Source of the DNA: an uncultured Solobacterium sp.
GTDB lineage: Bacteria; Bacillota_I; Bacilli_A; Erysipelotrichales; Erysipelotrichaceae
Direction: 5' to 3'
Length of the DNA stretch: 41,809 nucleotides
Assembly (NCBI GenBank): GCA_900543035.1
Contig: UQPV01000020.1
Coordinates: 1-41,809 of the forward strand
The notes under the pieces were generated by a model that did no database searches, was not told where the DNA came from, and worked only from the letters and a program-made list of their open reading frames with translations. Below, in pieces: positions 16,306 through 23,859 of the stretch; positions within the stretch are counted from its first letter, which is position 1, and every line of letters starts with the position of its first letter. The position numbers and the translations under genes are program-made.

Positions 16306-16737
16306 ATGAACAAATTGAAAAGATCGCCGTGGATGCTGCATTATGATGCCAGCAGCTGCAACGGTTGTGACATCGAGGTGCTGGCATGCACCACCCCCAA
16401 ATATGACATCGAACGCTTCGGCATCATCAACACTGGCAATCCCTTTCACGCAGACATCCTGCTGATCACCGGCGGCGTAAACGCCCAAAGTGCGCAGGTG
16501 GTCAAACAGATCTATTCCCAGATGCCAAATCCCAAGGTCGTGGTAGCTGTAGGCATCTGCGCCTGCACCGGCGGCATCTTTAAGGAGTGTTACAACATCA
16601 TGGGCGGCATCGATACCGTGATCCCGGTCGATGTCTACGTGCCAGGCTGCGCGGCCCGCCCCCAGTCCATCATCGATGGAGTATTGCAGGCAGTCGAGAT
16701 CCTAGAAAAAAAGAAAGAAGGCGGTCAAGATGAGTGA
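16306..16737 (+). CDS. echC: EchC, [NiFe] hydrogenase small subunit (NuoB-like)
   Basis: This 143-residue small subunit carries the proximal [4Fe-4S] cluster that passes electrons to the NiFe site. The cluster ligands are visible: SSCNGCDIEV (two cysteines), GICACTGG, and YVPGCAARPQ. Length is typical of EchC. ATG 16306 has AGGTAGGTGA upstream and is preferred to a GTG at 16297. It overlaps echD by eight bases. Confidence 0.95.
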   Translation: MNKLKRSPWMLHYDASSCNGCDIEVLACTTPKYDIERFGIINTGNPFHADILLITGGVNAQSAQVVKQIYSQMPNPKVVVAVGICACTGGIFKECYNIMGGIDTVIPVDVYVPGCAARPQSIIDGVLQAVEILEKKKEGGQDE

Positions 16738-17077
16738 CCATATCATTCCCATCGAAAAACAAGACTTTTTCCCCAATGTCGTCCGCAAGAAGATGGACGG
16801 CTGGCGTTTCGCGCAGATGTGCGCTGTCCGCACAGAAGATGGCTATGAGCTGAGCTACACCTTCGTCAATGGACCAGACATGGATACGCTGCGGCTGGAA
16901 CTGGAAAAAGAAGAGCCGATCGTCAGCATCACCCAGGTCTATCCTTGCGCCTTCCTGCAAGAGAACGAAGCGGCAGAGCTGTTCGGCGTGCGCATCAAAG
17001 GCATCACGATGGATTATAAACACAAATTGTATCGCATCGATACCGAAACGCCGTTTGCGCAGAAAGGGGTGAAATGA
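16730..17077 (+). CDS. echD: EchD, NuoC-like subunit of Ech hydrogenase
   Basis: This 115-residue hydrophilic protein corresponds to the NuoC/30-kDa subunit. The conserved part is PCAFLQENEAAELFGVRIKG followed by YKHKLYRID. It has no metal site; the family docks the large subunit. It overlaps echC by eight bases and echE by four (ATGA), indicating coupled translation. Confidence 0.9.
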   Translation: MSDHIIPIEKQDFFPNVVRKKMDGWRFAQMCAVRTEDGYELSYTFVNGPDMDTLRLELEKEEPIVSITQVYPCAFLQENEAAELFGVRIKGITMDYKHKLYRIDTETPFAQKGVK

Positions 17078-18156
17078 TGGCAAAACGCAGCACCATTCCC
17101 TTTGGCCCGCAGCACCCGGTCCTGCCAGAGCCGATCCATCTCGATCTGGTCCTGGAAGATGAAGTCGTCGTCGAAGCCATCCCCAATATCGGCTTCGTGC
17201 ACCGCGGGCTGGAAAAGCTGGTCGAGACCAGAGACTTCAAGCAATATGTCTATGTGGCCGAACGCGTCTGCGGCATCTGCAGCTTCGGACATGGCCTGGG
17301 CTACTGTCAGAGCATCGAGCAGATGATGGGCATCGACGTGCCGCGCAGGGCGCGGTTCCTGCGCACCCTGTGGATGGAGATGAGCCGCGTGCACTCCCAC
17401 CTTCTGTGGCTGGGCCTGCTCGCCGATGCCCTGGGCTTTGAGAGCCTGTTCATGCAGTCATGGCGCCTGCGGGAAAAAGTGCTCGATCTCTTCGACATGA
17501 CGACCGGCGGCCGCATCATCTTCTCGGTCAACCAGGTCGGCGGCGTGCTCAAAGACATGGACGAAGACATGCTCAGCGCGATCCGCTCCACCATGAAAGC
17601 GATGAACGAGGAACTGCGCCCGATCGCCCAAACCTTCCTGGAGGATGCCAGCGTGAACGCCCGGCTGCGCGGGCTCGGTCATCTGGACAAAGAACAAGCG
17701 CTGCTCGCCGGCGCCGTAGGCCCGATGCTGAGGGCCAGCGGCATCGACTATGATGCCCGGGAGACGGGCTATGCGGCCTACGATGAGCTGAACTTCGGCC
17801 CCATCACCGCCGTAGAAGGCGACTCCTATGCCCGGGTAAAAGTGCGCATCGCCGAGCTCTTTCAATCCTTTGAGCTCATCGAGGAGATCATCTCCAAGAT
17901 CCCCCAGGGCGAGCTCAGCGTGCCGGTCAAAGGCATGCCCAAAGGCGAAGCATTCATCCGCATTGAACAGCCCCGCGGCGAAGCCATCTATTATACGAAA
18001 GGAAACGGCACCAAATTTCTGGACCGCTTCCGGCTGCGCACCCCGACCACGAGCAATATCCCGCCGATGCTCGATCTGCTGAAAGGATGTCAGCTGGGCG
18101 ATGTGGCCCTGCTCATCCTGACCATCGATCCTTGCATCAGCTGTACAGAGAGGTGA
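17074..18156 (+). CDS. echE: EchE, [NiFe] hydrogenase catalytic large subunit
   Basis: This is the catalytic subunit that reduces protons to H2. The 360-residue protein carries both nickel-binding pairs: RVCGICSFGHG (first CxxC, about residues 66-69) and DPCISCTER at the very end (second CxxC). Only three residues follow the last cysteine, so there is no cleavable C-terminal extension, as reported for EchE and CooH proteins. FGPQHPVLPEP and HRGLEKL near the N-terminus are typical of the family. Two ATGs in tandem (17074 and 17077) are possible; AAAGGGGTG lies upstream. Confidence 0.96.
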   Translation: MMAKRSTIPFGPQHPVLPEPIHLDLVLEDEVVVEAIPNIGFVHRGLEKLVETRDFKQYVYVAERVCGICSFGHGLGYCQSIEQMMGIDVPRRARFLRTLWMEMSRVHSHLLWLGLLADALGFESLFMQSWRLREKVLDLFDMTTGGRIIFSVNQVGGVLKDMDEDMLSAIRSTMKAMNEELRPIAQTFLEDASVNARLRGLGHLDKEQALLAGAVGPMLRASGIDYDARETGYAAYDELNFGPITAVEGDSYARVKVRIAELFQSFELIEEIISKIPQGELSVPVKGMPKGEAFIRIEQPRGEAIYYTKGNGTKFLDRFRLRTPTTSNIPPMLDLLKGCQLGDVALLILTIDPCISCTER

Positions 18157-18160
18157 GCAC

Positions 18161-18700
18161 ATGCGAAAGATCAAATTGTTTTCCTTCACACGCGAAGTGC
18201 TGAAAAATATGACCTCGCCTCCGGTCACGGTCAATTACCCTGAGAAACCGGCGATTTACCCGCAGCGCATGCGCGGCCATATCCGCATCGATATCGATCA
18301 GTGCATCAGCTGCACCTTATGCGCTCAGAACTGCCCGCCGCGCGCCATCGCCGTTGACCGCGCTGCCGGCACCTGGTCCATCGACCGCTTTGACTGCGTG
18401 CAATGCGGCAGCTGCGTAAATGTCTGCCCCAAAAAATGTCTGTACATGGAACAAGGCTATACGCCCCCAGACACCAAAAAGCACACCGAAACATATACCC
18501 ACCCCAAACAAGAGCGCAAGCTGCCGCAGGCATCTGACGACTGCGTGTTCTGCGGGCTGTGCGCCCGCAAATGTCCGAAGCAGGCGATCACGGTCAGCCG
18601 GCCTAACAAACACTGGCAAGTCGATGAGCAGAAATGCGTAGGATGCGGACTGTGCGCCGATGCTTGCCCGAAAAAATGCATCGTCATGAAAAAAGCCTGA
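18161..18700 (+). CDS. echF: EchF-like polyferredoxin with four [4Fe-4S] motifs
   Basis: This 179-residue electron-entry subunit has four CxxCxxCxxxCP motifs: CISCTLCAQNCP, CVQCGSCVNVCP, CVFCGLCARKCP and CVGCGLCADACP. The N-terminal part, with MTSPPVTVNYPEKPAIYPQRMRG-type residues before the first cluster, is typical of EchF/NuoI-like subunits. The family I know usually stops after two clusters; here a second two-cluster ferredoxin module follows a linker of about 40 residues rich in T, H and K. It lies four bases after echE and ends inside a strong terminator, so it closes the operon. The second half probably extends the electron wire to ferredoxin or another partner; this is inference. Confidence 0.92.
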   Translation: MRKIKLFSFTREVLKNMTSPPVTVNYPEKPAIYPQRMRGHIRIDIDQCISCTLCAQNCPPRAIAVDRAAGTWSIDRFDCVQCGSCVNVCPKKCLYMEQGYTPPDTKKHTETYTHPKQERKLPQASDDCVFCGLCARKCPKQAITVSRPNKHWQVDEQKCVGCGLCADACPKKCIVMKKA

Positions 18701-18714
18701 CCCCAGGCTTTTTT
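18689..18714 (+). terminator. terminator of the ech operon
   Basis: AAAAAAGCCTG pairs with CAGGCTTTTTT around a four-base loop and ends in T residues. The stem overlaps the last codons of echF and abuts the 3' end of the opposing HAD pseudogene; it reads equally well in both directions. Confidence 0.88.
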
Positions 18715-19414
18715 CATATCAGTCCGAAATGCGCAAAGGCCTTGGCCAGGCCATCTCGCTCCACATCATCCGTCACATGGGCAGCGGCCATCCTGGCTTG
18801 TTCGCCGCCGCTGCCCATCGCCACGTTGATGGCGCATGTGCGCAACATCGGCACATCCACAGCTGCATCTCCGAAAGCGATGGTATCCGCGACGCTGCCG
18901 CTGATCGCTGCCAGCATCCGTTTGACCGCTGTGCCCTTATCTGTGCCAGGCACACCAAGATTGACAGCGCCAGCTCTCCTTTGCCGCCCAGGTGCCTGCC
19001 TGGCATCATCTGGCGCCTCCAGGATAAAGCTGATCTTGCTGGCATCATCCCGATACAGACATACGCCCCAGATCATGTGCGGGAAGACCTGATCTACGCT
19101 CTGTCCTGTCTTTCCTTTGCGCTGCTGATAGAGACAGATCACTGGATCGCCCTTTTCCCGAAAGCGCGGCATTGTGCTGCCGAAAGCGCCTATCCATGAT
19201 CTTCCGCATAACAGCCATTGCCGCCGATCATGCCATCCAGGCCGATCGCTCAGATCTCATCATATATTTCTGCTCTGCTGCGGCCGGTGCACAAATATAC
19301 GCGATGGCCATTGGCCCGCGCCTTGCGGATGGCTTCTGCCGCAAAAGCAGGAATATGCTTTTCATAGTCAGTCAATGTGCCATCGACATCAAGAAAGATG
19401 ATCTTCTTCCTCAT
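18714..19414 (-). pseudogene. Cof-type HAD phosphatase, decayed
   Basis: The N-terminal part from ATG 19414 reads MRKKIIFLDVDGTLTDYEKH, with the nucleophile DxDGT, and continues to a normal LCTGRSRAEIYDEI. A TGA then falls where a tryptophan is expected, the frame continues as AIGLDGMIGGNGCYAEDHG, and a TAG and a frame change follow. The C-terminal part in another frame retains KISFIL and the motif IAFGDAAVDVPML, followed by VAMGSGG and VTDDVERDGL, diagnostic of Cof-type HAD hydrolases. Parts of the cap domain appear deleted. The gene once encoded a sugar-phosphate or nucleotide phosphatase of about 260 residues and should now be inactive. Confidence 0.85.
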
Positions 19415-19467
19415 TTCCTCTCCTCCCTTTTCTTGCATCAGCTCTATCATGCCATATCGCGCGGGCA

Positions 19468-19499
19468 GAAAAAAATCCGGAGGTTTTTCACGCTCCGGA
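19468..19499 (-). terminator. terminator after CMD-family gene
   Basis: On the minus strand TCCGGAG pairs with CTCCGGA around a ten-base loop, followed by seven T. It starts nine bases after the stop codon at 19508. Confidence 0.85.
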
Positions 19500-19507
19500 A
19501 GTTTTGG

Positions 19508-20239
19508 TCATTGCTTGGCCAGCTTGCCTGCCACCTCATCGATGATGTTCATGACGTTCAGGCTGCGGGGATAACCGATATAGGTCATGCACTGCTCCAC
19601 AGCGCCATACAGCTTGGCCGCGTCATTGCCCACGCCCAAGTTGCCGGCGGTATGCCCGCGCAGCTGATTCTCGCAGCCGCCTTGCGCGAGGATCAGACAG
19701 AATGTGACCAGCTCACGCTGCGCGTCATTCAAGCCATTGCGCGTGTAGTAATCACCGAAGCAATTGGCCGCCAGCCAGCGGTAGATGTTGCGGCGCGGCT
19801 GCGGCGCTTCGCTTTGCTGCTTGCGCATGCCTTCTCCAAACAGCTGCACTTGCTTATCCAGCCCTTTCTCAAAGCGGTCATCGGCATTCGTCGTGCCCTG
19901 CGGTGGCAGCGGCAGCGAGAGCCCATGTTCCTGCATCAGCGCATCGGCTGTATGCAGAAACGGCAGGATGCGCCCCAGTCCAAGGTAAGCGGCAGCCTGA
20001 TACACCGCTTCCCGGATGGCGATCGGATCGACCCCATCTTCCAGGGCCTCATGCATCTCTGCCATGAATGCCTCTTTGCCCTGACAGCCCATCAATGCGG
20101 ACAGCACGCACAGATGCCGCTCTGTCACGCTCAGCTGATCTGCCTCATGCACATCTTGTTTCAGGAACCGGCTGATGATGTCATACAGTTCCGGATCGTG
20201 ATGCGCGCTGATCATCTTGCTCAGATTTTTCTCTTTCAT
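19508..20239 (-). CDS. carboxymuconolactone decarboxylase (CMD) family protein
   Basis: This 243-residue protein has two CMD/AhpD-like domains in tandem. The first (about residues 25-105) contains ERHLCVLSALMGCQGKEAF; the second (about 140-235) contains QRELVTFCLILAQGGCENQLRGH. The usual AhpD CxxC redox pair is not present: one cysteine remains in each motif. A peroxidase-coupled role is thus uncertain and the substrate is unknown. ATG 20239 has GGAGG six bases upstream. It is monocistronic. Confidence 0.75.
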   Translation of the reverse strand: MKEKNLSKMISAHHDPELYDIISRFLKQDVHEADQLSVTERHLCVLSALMGCQGKEAFMAEMHEALEDGVDPIAIREAVYQAAAYLGLGRILPFLHTADALMQEHGLSLPLPPQGTTNADDRFEKGLDKQVQLFGEGMRKQQSEAPQPRRNIYRWLAANCFGDYYTRNGLNDAQRELVTFCLILAQGGCENQLRGHTAGNLGVGNDAAKLYGAVEQCMTYIGYPRSLNVMNIIDEVAGKLAKQ

Positions 20240-20287
20240 GCGCACCCTCCTTTCCCTTTCATCATATCAGCCGGCAGTTACTGCCGG

Positions 20288-22333
20288 TCAAGCGCAAATA
20301 TCATGTTTCGCCGTAAAGATGCAGACGCTGCGCGGCTGGAACACATAACGCTCTTCATACAGGATCTCTTTTTGTCCGATGCGCGGCTCCGCGCGTGCCG
20401 TATCACAGACGACGCTCCATCTCAGCGGCTCCATCAGCGTGGGCAGACGCACCTCTACCTTTTCCCAATAAGCGTTGATGCCCAGATAGATGATGTCATC
20501 TTCATCTTCCTTGCGGCCGGCATACATCACGCCGATGACGCGGGTCTGCGCATCATAGTCACTGTTCCACGGCAGTGTCCCATGCAGGCTGATAAAAGGG
20601 AGATCGGCTGAACATGGCGCCGTATCTTTTCGCAGGATCGGATGCGCATGACGGTAATGGATCAAAAAACGGAAGTACGCATACATGTCTGCGTGTTTTC
20701 GGCGCATGTCCCAGTTCAGCCAGGAGATGAGATTATCCTGACAATAGGCATTGTTATTGCCAAACTGCGTATTGCAAAACTCATCGCCGGCCAAAAACAT
20801 CGGTGTGCCTCTGCTGCACATGAGCACCGTGATGGCATTGCGGATCATCTGCCGGCGCAAAGCGCATACTTGCGGGTCATCGCTTTCGCCTTCGGCTCCG
20901 CAGTTCCAACTGCGGTTGTCATCCGAACCATCGGTATTGTTCCACCCGTTGCCCTCATTGTGTTTCGTATTATATGCATACAGATCATACATGGTGAAGC
21001 CATCATGGCAAGTGATGAAGTTGATCGAAGCGCTCGCTCTTTCATCCGGCGGATACAGATCCGGGGAGCCGATGATGCGCATGGCTGCCGCCATGGCAAA
21101 TCCCGCATCGCCCTTGAGGAAGCTGCGCAGATCATCGCGGTAACGGCCATTCCATTCCGACCAGCGGTTCCAGTTGGGGAAGGAGCCGACCTGATACAAG
21201 CCGCCGGCATCCCATGCCTCCGCGATGAGATCAGATGCGGACAAGATCGGATCATAAGCCAGGCTTTCCAGCAAAGGCGGATTGTTCATCGGCGCGCCCT
21301 GCTCATCTCTTCCCAGGATCGACGCCAGGTCAAAGCGGAATCCATCTACATGATAAGCGACGGTCCAATAGCGCAGACAGTTCAGGATCAGGTCCCGAAC
21401 CATCGGATGATTGCAGTTGAGCGTATTGCCGCAGCCGCTGAAATTGTAATACTTTCCATCCGGCGTGAGCATGTAATATACATTGTTGTCGATCCCTTTG
21501 AATGAGAAGAACGGGCCGCGCTCATCCCCTTCTGCGGTATGATTGAAGACGACATCGAAGATCACCCGGATGCCGTGATCATGCAGGCTGCGGATGAGCC
21601 TTTTCAGCTCCGTTCCCTCCCGGTTATATTCGATCTCCGCGCTGTAGCTCGTATTGGGCGCAAAGAAGCTGACCGGGTTGTAGCCCCAGTAATCCAGCAG
21701 CGTCTCCCCGTTCACTTCCCGCATGCCGCGGGTCTCGTCAAACTCAAAGACCGGCATGAGCTCAACGGCATTGATGCCCAGATCTTGAAGATAGGGGATC
21801 TTTTCCATGATGCCGGCAAACGTGCCGCGGTGCGTCACGCCTGCGCTTTCATGCTGAGTAAAGCCGCGCACATGAAGCTCATAGATGACGCAGTCTTGCA
21901 ATGGCGCCATCTTCTGACGCGGCACATTCCAGACAAAATCATCATGGACGACCCGGGCCTTGTAAAACGAATCATCCGACAGCTGCACGCCCCACTTGCT
22001 CTGTCCGGTGACTGCCCGGGCATACGGATCGAGCAGATACCGGCTGCGGTCAAACAGCAGGCCCCGATGCGGATCATAGGGTCCCTCCAGCGCATAGGCA
22101 TATTCAAACTTATCCGCCTTCAGGCCGAAGACGAAGATCGACCATACGCTGCCTGCCCGATAGCTTTCCGGGATGGCGATGCGTGCATAAGGTTCTCGCC
22201 CCTGACGATGAAACAGCAGCAGCTCGCATGCCGTTGCCGAGCGAGAGACGAGCGTGAAATTCACGCCGTTTGGCATGGCTGTCGCCCCATTCAGCTCATA
22301 GAAGCCGGGACGGACCTGGAACCCGCTGATCAC
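20288..22333 (-). CDS. glgX: glycogen debranching enzyme GlgX/isoamylase-like, 5' end altered
   Basis: This GH13 alpha-1,6-glucosidase hydrolyses branches of glycogen or limit dextrins. The 681-residue part starting at GTG 22333 holds an N-terminal CBM48 domain (GFQVRPGFYELNGAT...), then the catalytic barrel with GFRFDLAS (nucleophile D), LIAEAWD (acid/base E) and FITCHDGFT (stabilising D). The reading frame continues upstream without shift for 37 codons to ATG 22444, which has an excellent AGGAGG site, but a TAG interrupts it at 22343-22345. Homologues I recall carry a tyrosine-proline-leucine-aspartate sequence there, so the TAG probably replaces a Tyr codon. Translation could restart at GTG 22333, giving a possibly active enzyme without its first residues, but no good ribosome site precedes that GTG. 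Confidence 0.85.
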   Translation of the reverse strand: MISGFQVRPGFYELNGATAMPNGVNFTLVSRSATACELLLFHRQGREPYARIAIPESYRAGSVWSIFVFGLKADKFEYAYALEGPYDPHRGLLFDRSRYLLDPYARAVTGQSKWGVQLSDDSFYKARVVHDDFVWNVPRQKMAPLQDCVIYELHVRGFTQHESAGVTHRGTFAGIMEKIPYLQDLGINAVELMPVFEFDETRGMREVNGETLLDYWGYNPVSFFAPNTSYSAEIEYNREGTELKRLIRSLHDHGIRVIFDVVFNHTAEGDERGPFFSFKGIDNNVYYMLTPDGKYYNFSGCGNTLNCNHPMVRDLILNCLRYWTVAYHVDGFRFDLASILGRDEQGAPMNNPPLLESLAYDPILSASDLIAEAWDAGGLYQVGSFPNWNRWSEWNGRYRDDLRSFLKGDAGFAMAAAMRIIGSPDLYPPDERASASINFITCHDGFTMYDLYAYNTKHNEGNGWNNTDGSDDNRSWNCGAEGESDDPQVCALRRQMIRNAITVLMCSRGTPMFLAGDEFCNTQFGNNNAYCQDNLISWLNWDMRRKHADMYAYFRFLIHYRHAHPILRKDTAPCSADLPFISLHGTLPWNSDYDAQTRVIGVMYAGRKEDEDDIIYLGINAYWEKVEVRLPTLMEPLRWSVVCDTARAEPRIGQKEILYEERYVFQPRSVCIFTAKHDICA

Positions 22334-22342
22334 ATCCAGCGG

Positions 22343-22444
22343 CTACATGTTCTCTCTCACTACCTCCAGCCTGTCTCGTCCATGAAACAGCGCCAGCTCT
22401 TCGCGCTCCTGCATCATGAGCGCATGATTCTTCTCTTTGTTCAT
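22343..22444 (-). pseudogene. 5' part of glgX cut off by an in-frame amber codon
   Basis: ATG 22444, preceded by AGGAGG, opens a 33-codon frame (MNKEKNHALMMQEREELALF...) that stops at TAG 22343-22345. It is in exactly the same frame as glgX, whose conserved domain resumes four codons later. It is therefore either the original N-terminus of GlgX, now separated by a nonsense mutation, or a coupled leader peptide. I favour the former. Confidence 0.6.
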
Positions 22445-22507
22445 GCTGCACCTCCTGCTTCCATTGTACCGCGTCATTGCCGGACAATGATGTGATTCGG
22501 AAAGAAG

Positions 22508-22846
22508 TCATCGTTTCTCCAACAGCTCGATCAGCAGGATGACCAGCAGGCAGAAAGCATAGAGCAGATGCCGCTTTGTCCGATGCTGCCTGAACATCAG
22601 GACATCATAGATGATCGCAAAGATGCCGGCCAGCATGATGAACAACAGGTCAGCGGGCAATGGCGCGCCAAAGACCGTGATCTGTCCGCCGATCGCCCCG
22701 AACCAAGACAGCAGGCCGATGATGAGCATGGCCAGCGTGGTCACTCCGCTCACATCATGGAGCACCTTCTGCTACAGCCAGCGTTCACGCTCATCGCCTT
22801 TGCGATGATCATGCTGAGCACGGCGCATCAATTCATCTTTTTCCAT
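22508..22846 (-). pseudogene. DUF6442-like membrane protein with in-frame TAG
   Basis: From ATG 22846 (AGGAGGGGAGAAGG upstream) the frame reads MEKDELMRRAQHDHRKGDER and, at codon 25, hits TAG (22772-22774). It then continues in frame with two or three membrane helices to the stop at 22508. It is clearly a paralogue of the adjacent gene at 22859-23209, whose codon 25 is methionine at the same place. The hydrophobic part could still be made from an internal start, but most likely the gene is inactive. Confidence 0.7.
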
Positions 22847-22858
22847 CCTTCTCCCCTC

Positions 22859-23209
22859 CTACATGATCCCAGTGCACAGGCGGACGATCCAGATGATCAG
22901 CGCGATGCCATAGAGCAGCGCCAGACACAGGCTCAGCTTCCGGTGAAACAACACGGCCTGCGGTCCATGATACAACAGCATATACAGGCTGAATGGCAGC
23001 ATCAACGCATCGTTCAGCGAAACGAGATGGCCGCCGATCACGATCTCTCCGTCCACCGCGCCCAGATAAGTGAGCAGGCTCATCACCAGCACGATCGCGG
23101 CCGCGCTCTGTGCAGCAGTGCGGCTGATCTTATCCATGATCAGCTTCTCCCGCTCATCTCCGTCACGATTATCTTCCTGCGCGCGTTTCAGCAGTTCTTC
23201 CTTTTCCAT
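22859..23209 (-). CDS. DUF6442-like small membrane protein
   Basis: This 116-residue protein has a charged N-terminus (MEKEELLKRAQEDNRDGDEREK) and three hydrophobic segments (about residues 35-55, 65-83 and 92-113). It resembles small Firmicutes membrane proteins I know as DUF6442, which have no established function and usually sit beside an HTH regulator. Here no regulator gene lies next to it, but two operator-like palindromes flank its promoter. ATG 23209 has GGAGGGA eight bases upstream. A pseudogene paralogue follows 12 bases downstream. Confidence 0.65.
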   Translation of the reverse strand: MEKEELLKRAQEDNRDGDEREKLIMDKISRTAAQSAAAIVLVMSLLTYLGAVDGEIVIGGHLVSLNDALMLPFSLYMLLYHGPQAVLFHRKLSLCLALLYGIALIIWIVRLCTGIM

Positions 23210-23228
23210 GACATATCCCTCCATTTAC

Positions 23229-23285
23229 CAAGTTTTCTTGTCATATCCAGCATAGCACATTCGCCAGATATGTCAAGTATACTTG
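23229..23285 (-). promoter_or_regulatory. promoter with two matching palindromic operators
   Basis: On the minus strand TTGACA (plus-strand 23271-23276), 16 bases, TATGCT (23249-23254) form a promoter for the DUF6442-like gene. A perfect 12-base palindrome, CAAGTATACTTG (23274-23285), overlaps the -35 edge, and a related element, CAAGTTTTCTTG (23229-23240), lies downstream of the -10. The pair suggests repression by a small dimeric HTH protein. Confidence 0.65.
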
Positions 23286-23638
23286 TCAATAAGCATCGCC
23301 GTTAAGCGATTTTGCCCCCTTTCGTCAAGGGAGATGTCACCATCCTATTCTGAACGAAATGACTTTCTGTACGGTGAGATGTAGACCTTGCATCTTGCCG
23401 TTGCTGAACCTCTGGCAGGTTGATCCATGCCTGCTGAACGACAGTTCAGATACTGCTATGTCATCCTGCCACGGTAGTCAGAGATAGAAGGAAAAGGTCA
23501 TCAAGTATCGCGAATGATCAAAATGAGCTATATGAAATCTAAATGATCTTTGTGCTGAAAAGAAAGCTGCTTCATCATCACTTGTCCACCTTTTCACAAT
23601 AGGTGACATTTTCCTTTAACGTTAACACTGCTTATTCC
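23286..23638. other. decayed intergenic DNA, possible transposase debris
   Basis: No intact gene. On the minus strand about 23311-23480, fragments in different frames (for example QRFSNGKMQGLHLT and ISPYRKSFRSE) faintly recall the C-terminal end of IS3-type transposases. The match is too weak for a firm call. Confidence 0.25.
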
Positions 23639-23769
23639 TACTTTTCTTTTGCGTTCAGCCGATAGCCCGCGCCCCAGACCGTTTCGATGATGCGCGGATC
23701 ATGCGCGTCATCTTCGATCTAGCGCATGACTTTCTGTGCAGATGATCTTTCCATTCGTTTCTTCATCAT
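23639..23769 (-). pseudogene. OmpR-family response regulator remnant
   Basis: The minus strand ends with DPRIIETVWGAGYRL, the hallmark C-terminal winged-helix segment of OmpR/PhoB regulators, preceded by IEDDAH and an in-frame TAG where lysine is usual. Upstream only about 14 codons remain, running back to a start (ATG 23769 or 23766) with an AGGAGG site. The receiver domain and most of the DNA-binding domain are missing. It seems to be a gene with a large internal deletion plus a nonsense codon. Confidence 0.7.
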
Positions 23770-23833
23770 GATCCTCCTTTCGCGCATGACGCTCTTCATT
23801 CAGCTTAGCGTCAAAAGTTAAACGATCCTGATG

Positions 23834-23859
23834 AAAAAAGGCAGCCCTCATGACTGCCT
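23834..23859 (-). terminator. terminator of the GT8 gene
   Basis: On the minus strand AGGCAG pairs with CTGCCT around an eight-base loop, followed by six T. It overlaps the end of the glycosyltransferase reading frame. Confidence 0.75.

Noticed and set aside
18714..19414. Idea that the in-frame TGA in the HAD gene encodes selenocysteine or tryptophan
   Set aside because: A TAG, a frame change and apparent deletions follow, and no selenocysteine element is seen; decay explains everything.
23582..23615. Weak similarity between GTCCACCTTTTCACAATAGG-type sequence here and the region at 130-180 as a common IS end
   Set aside because: The match needs several gaps and the orientation does not fit the transposase traces beside it.
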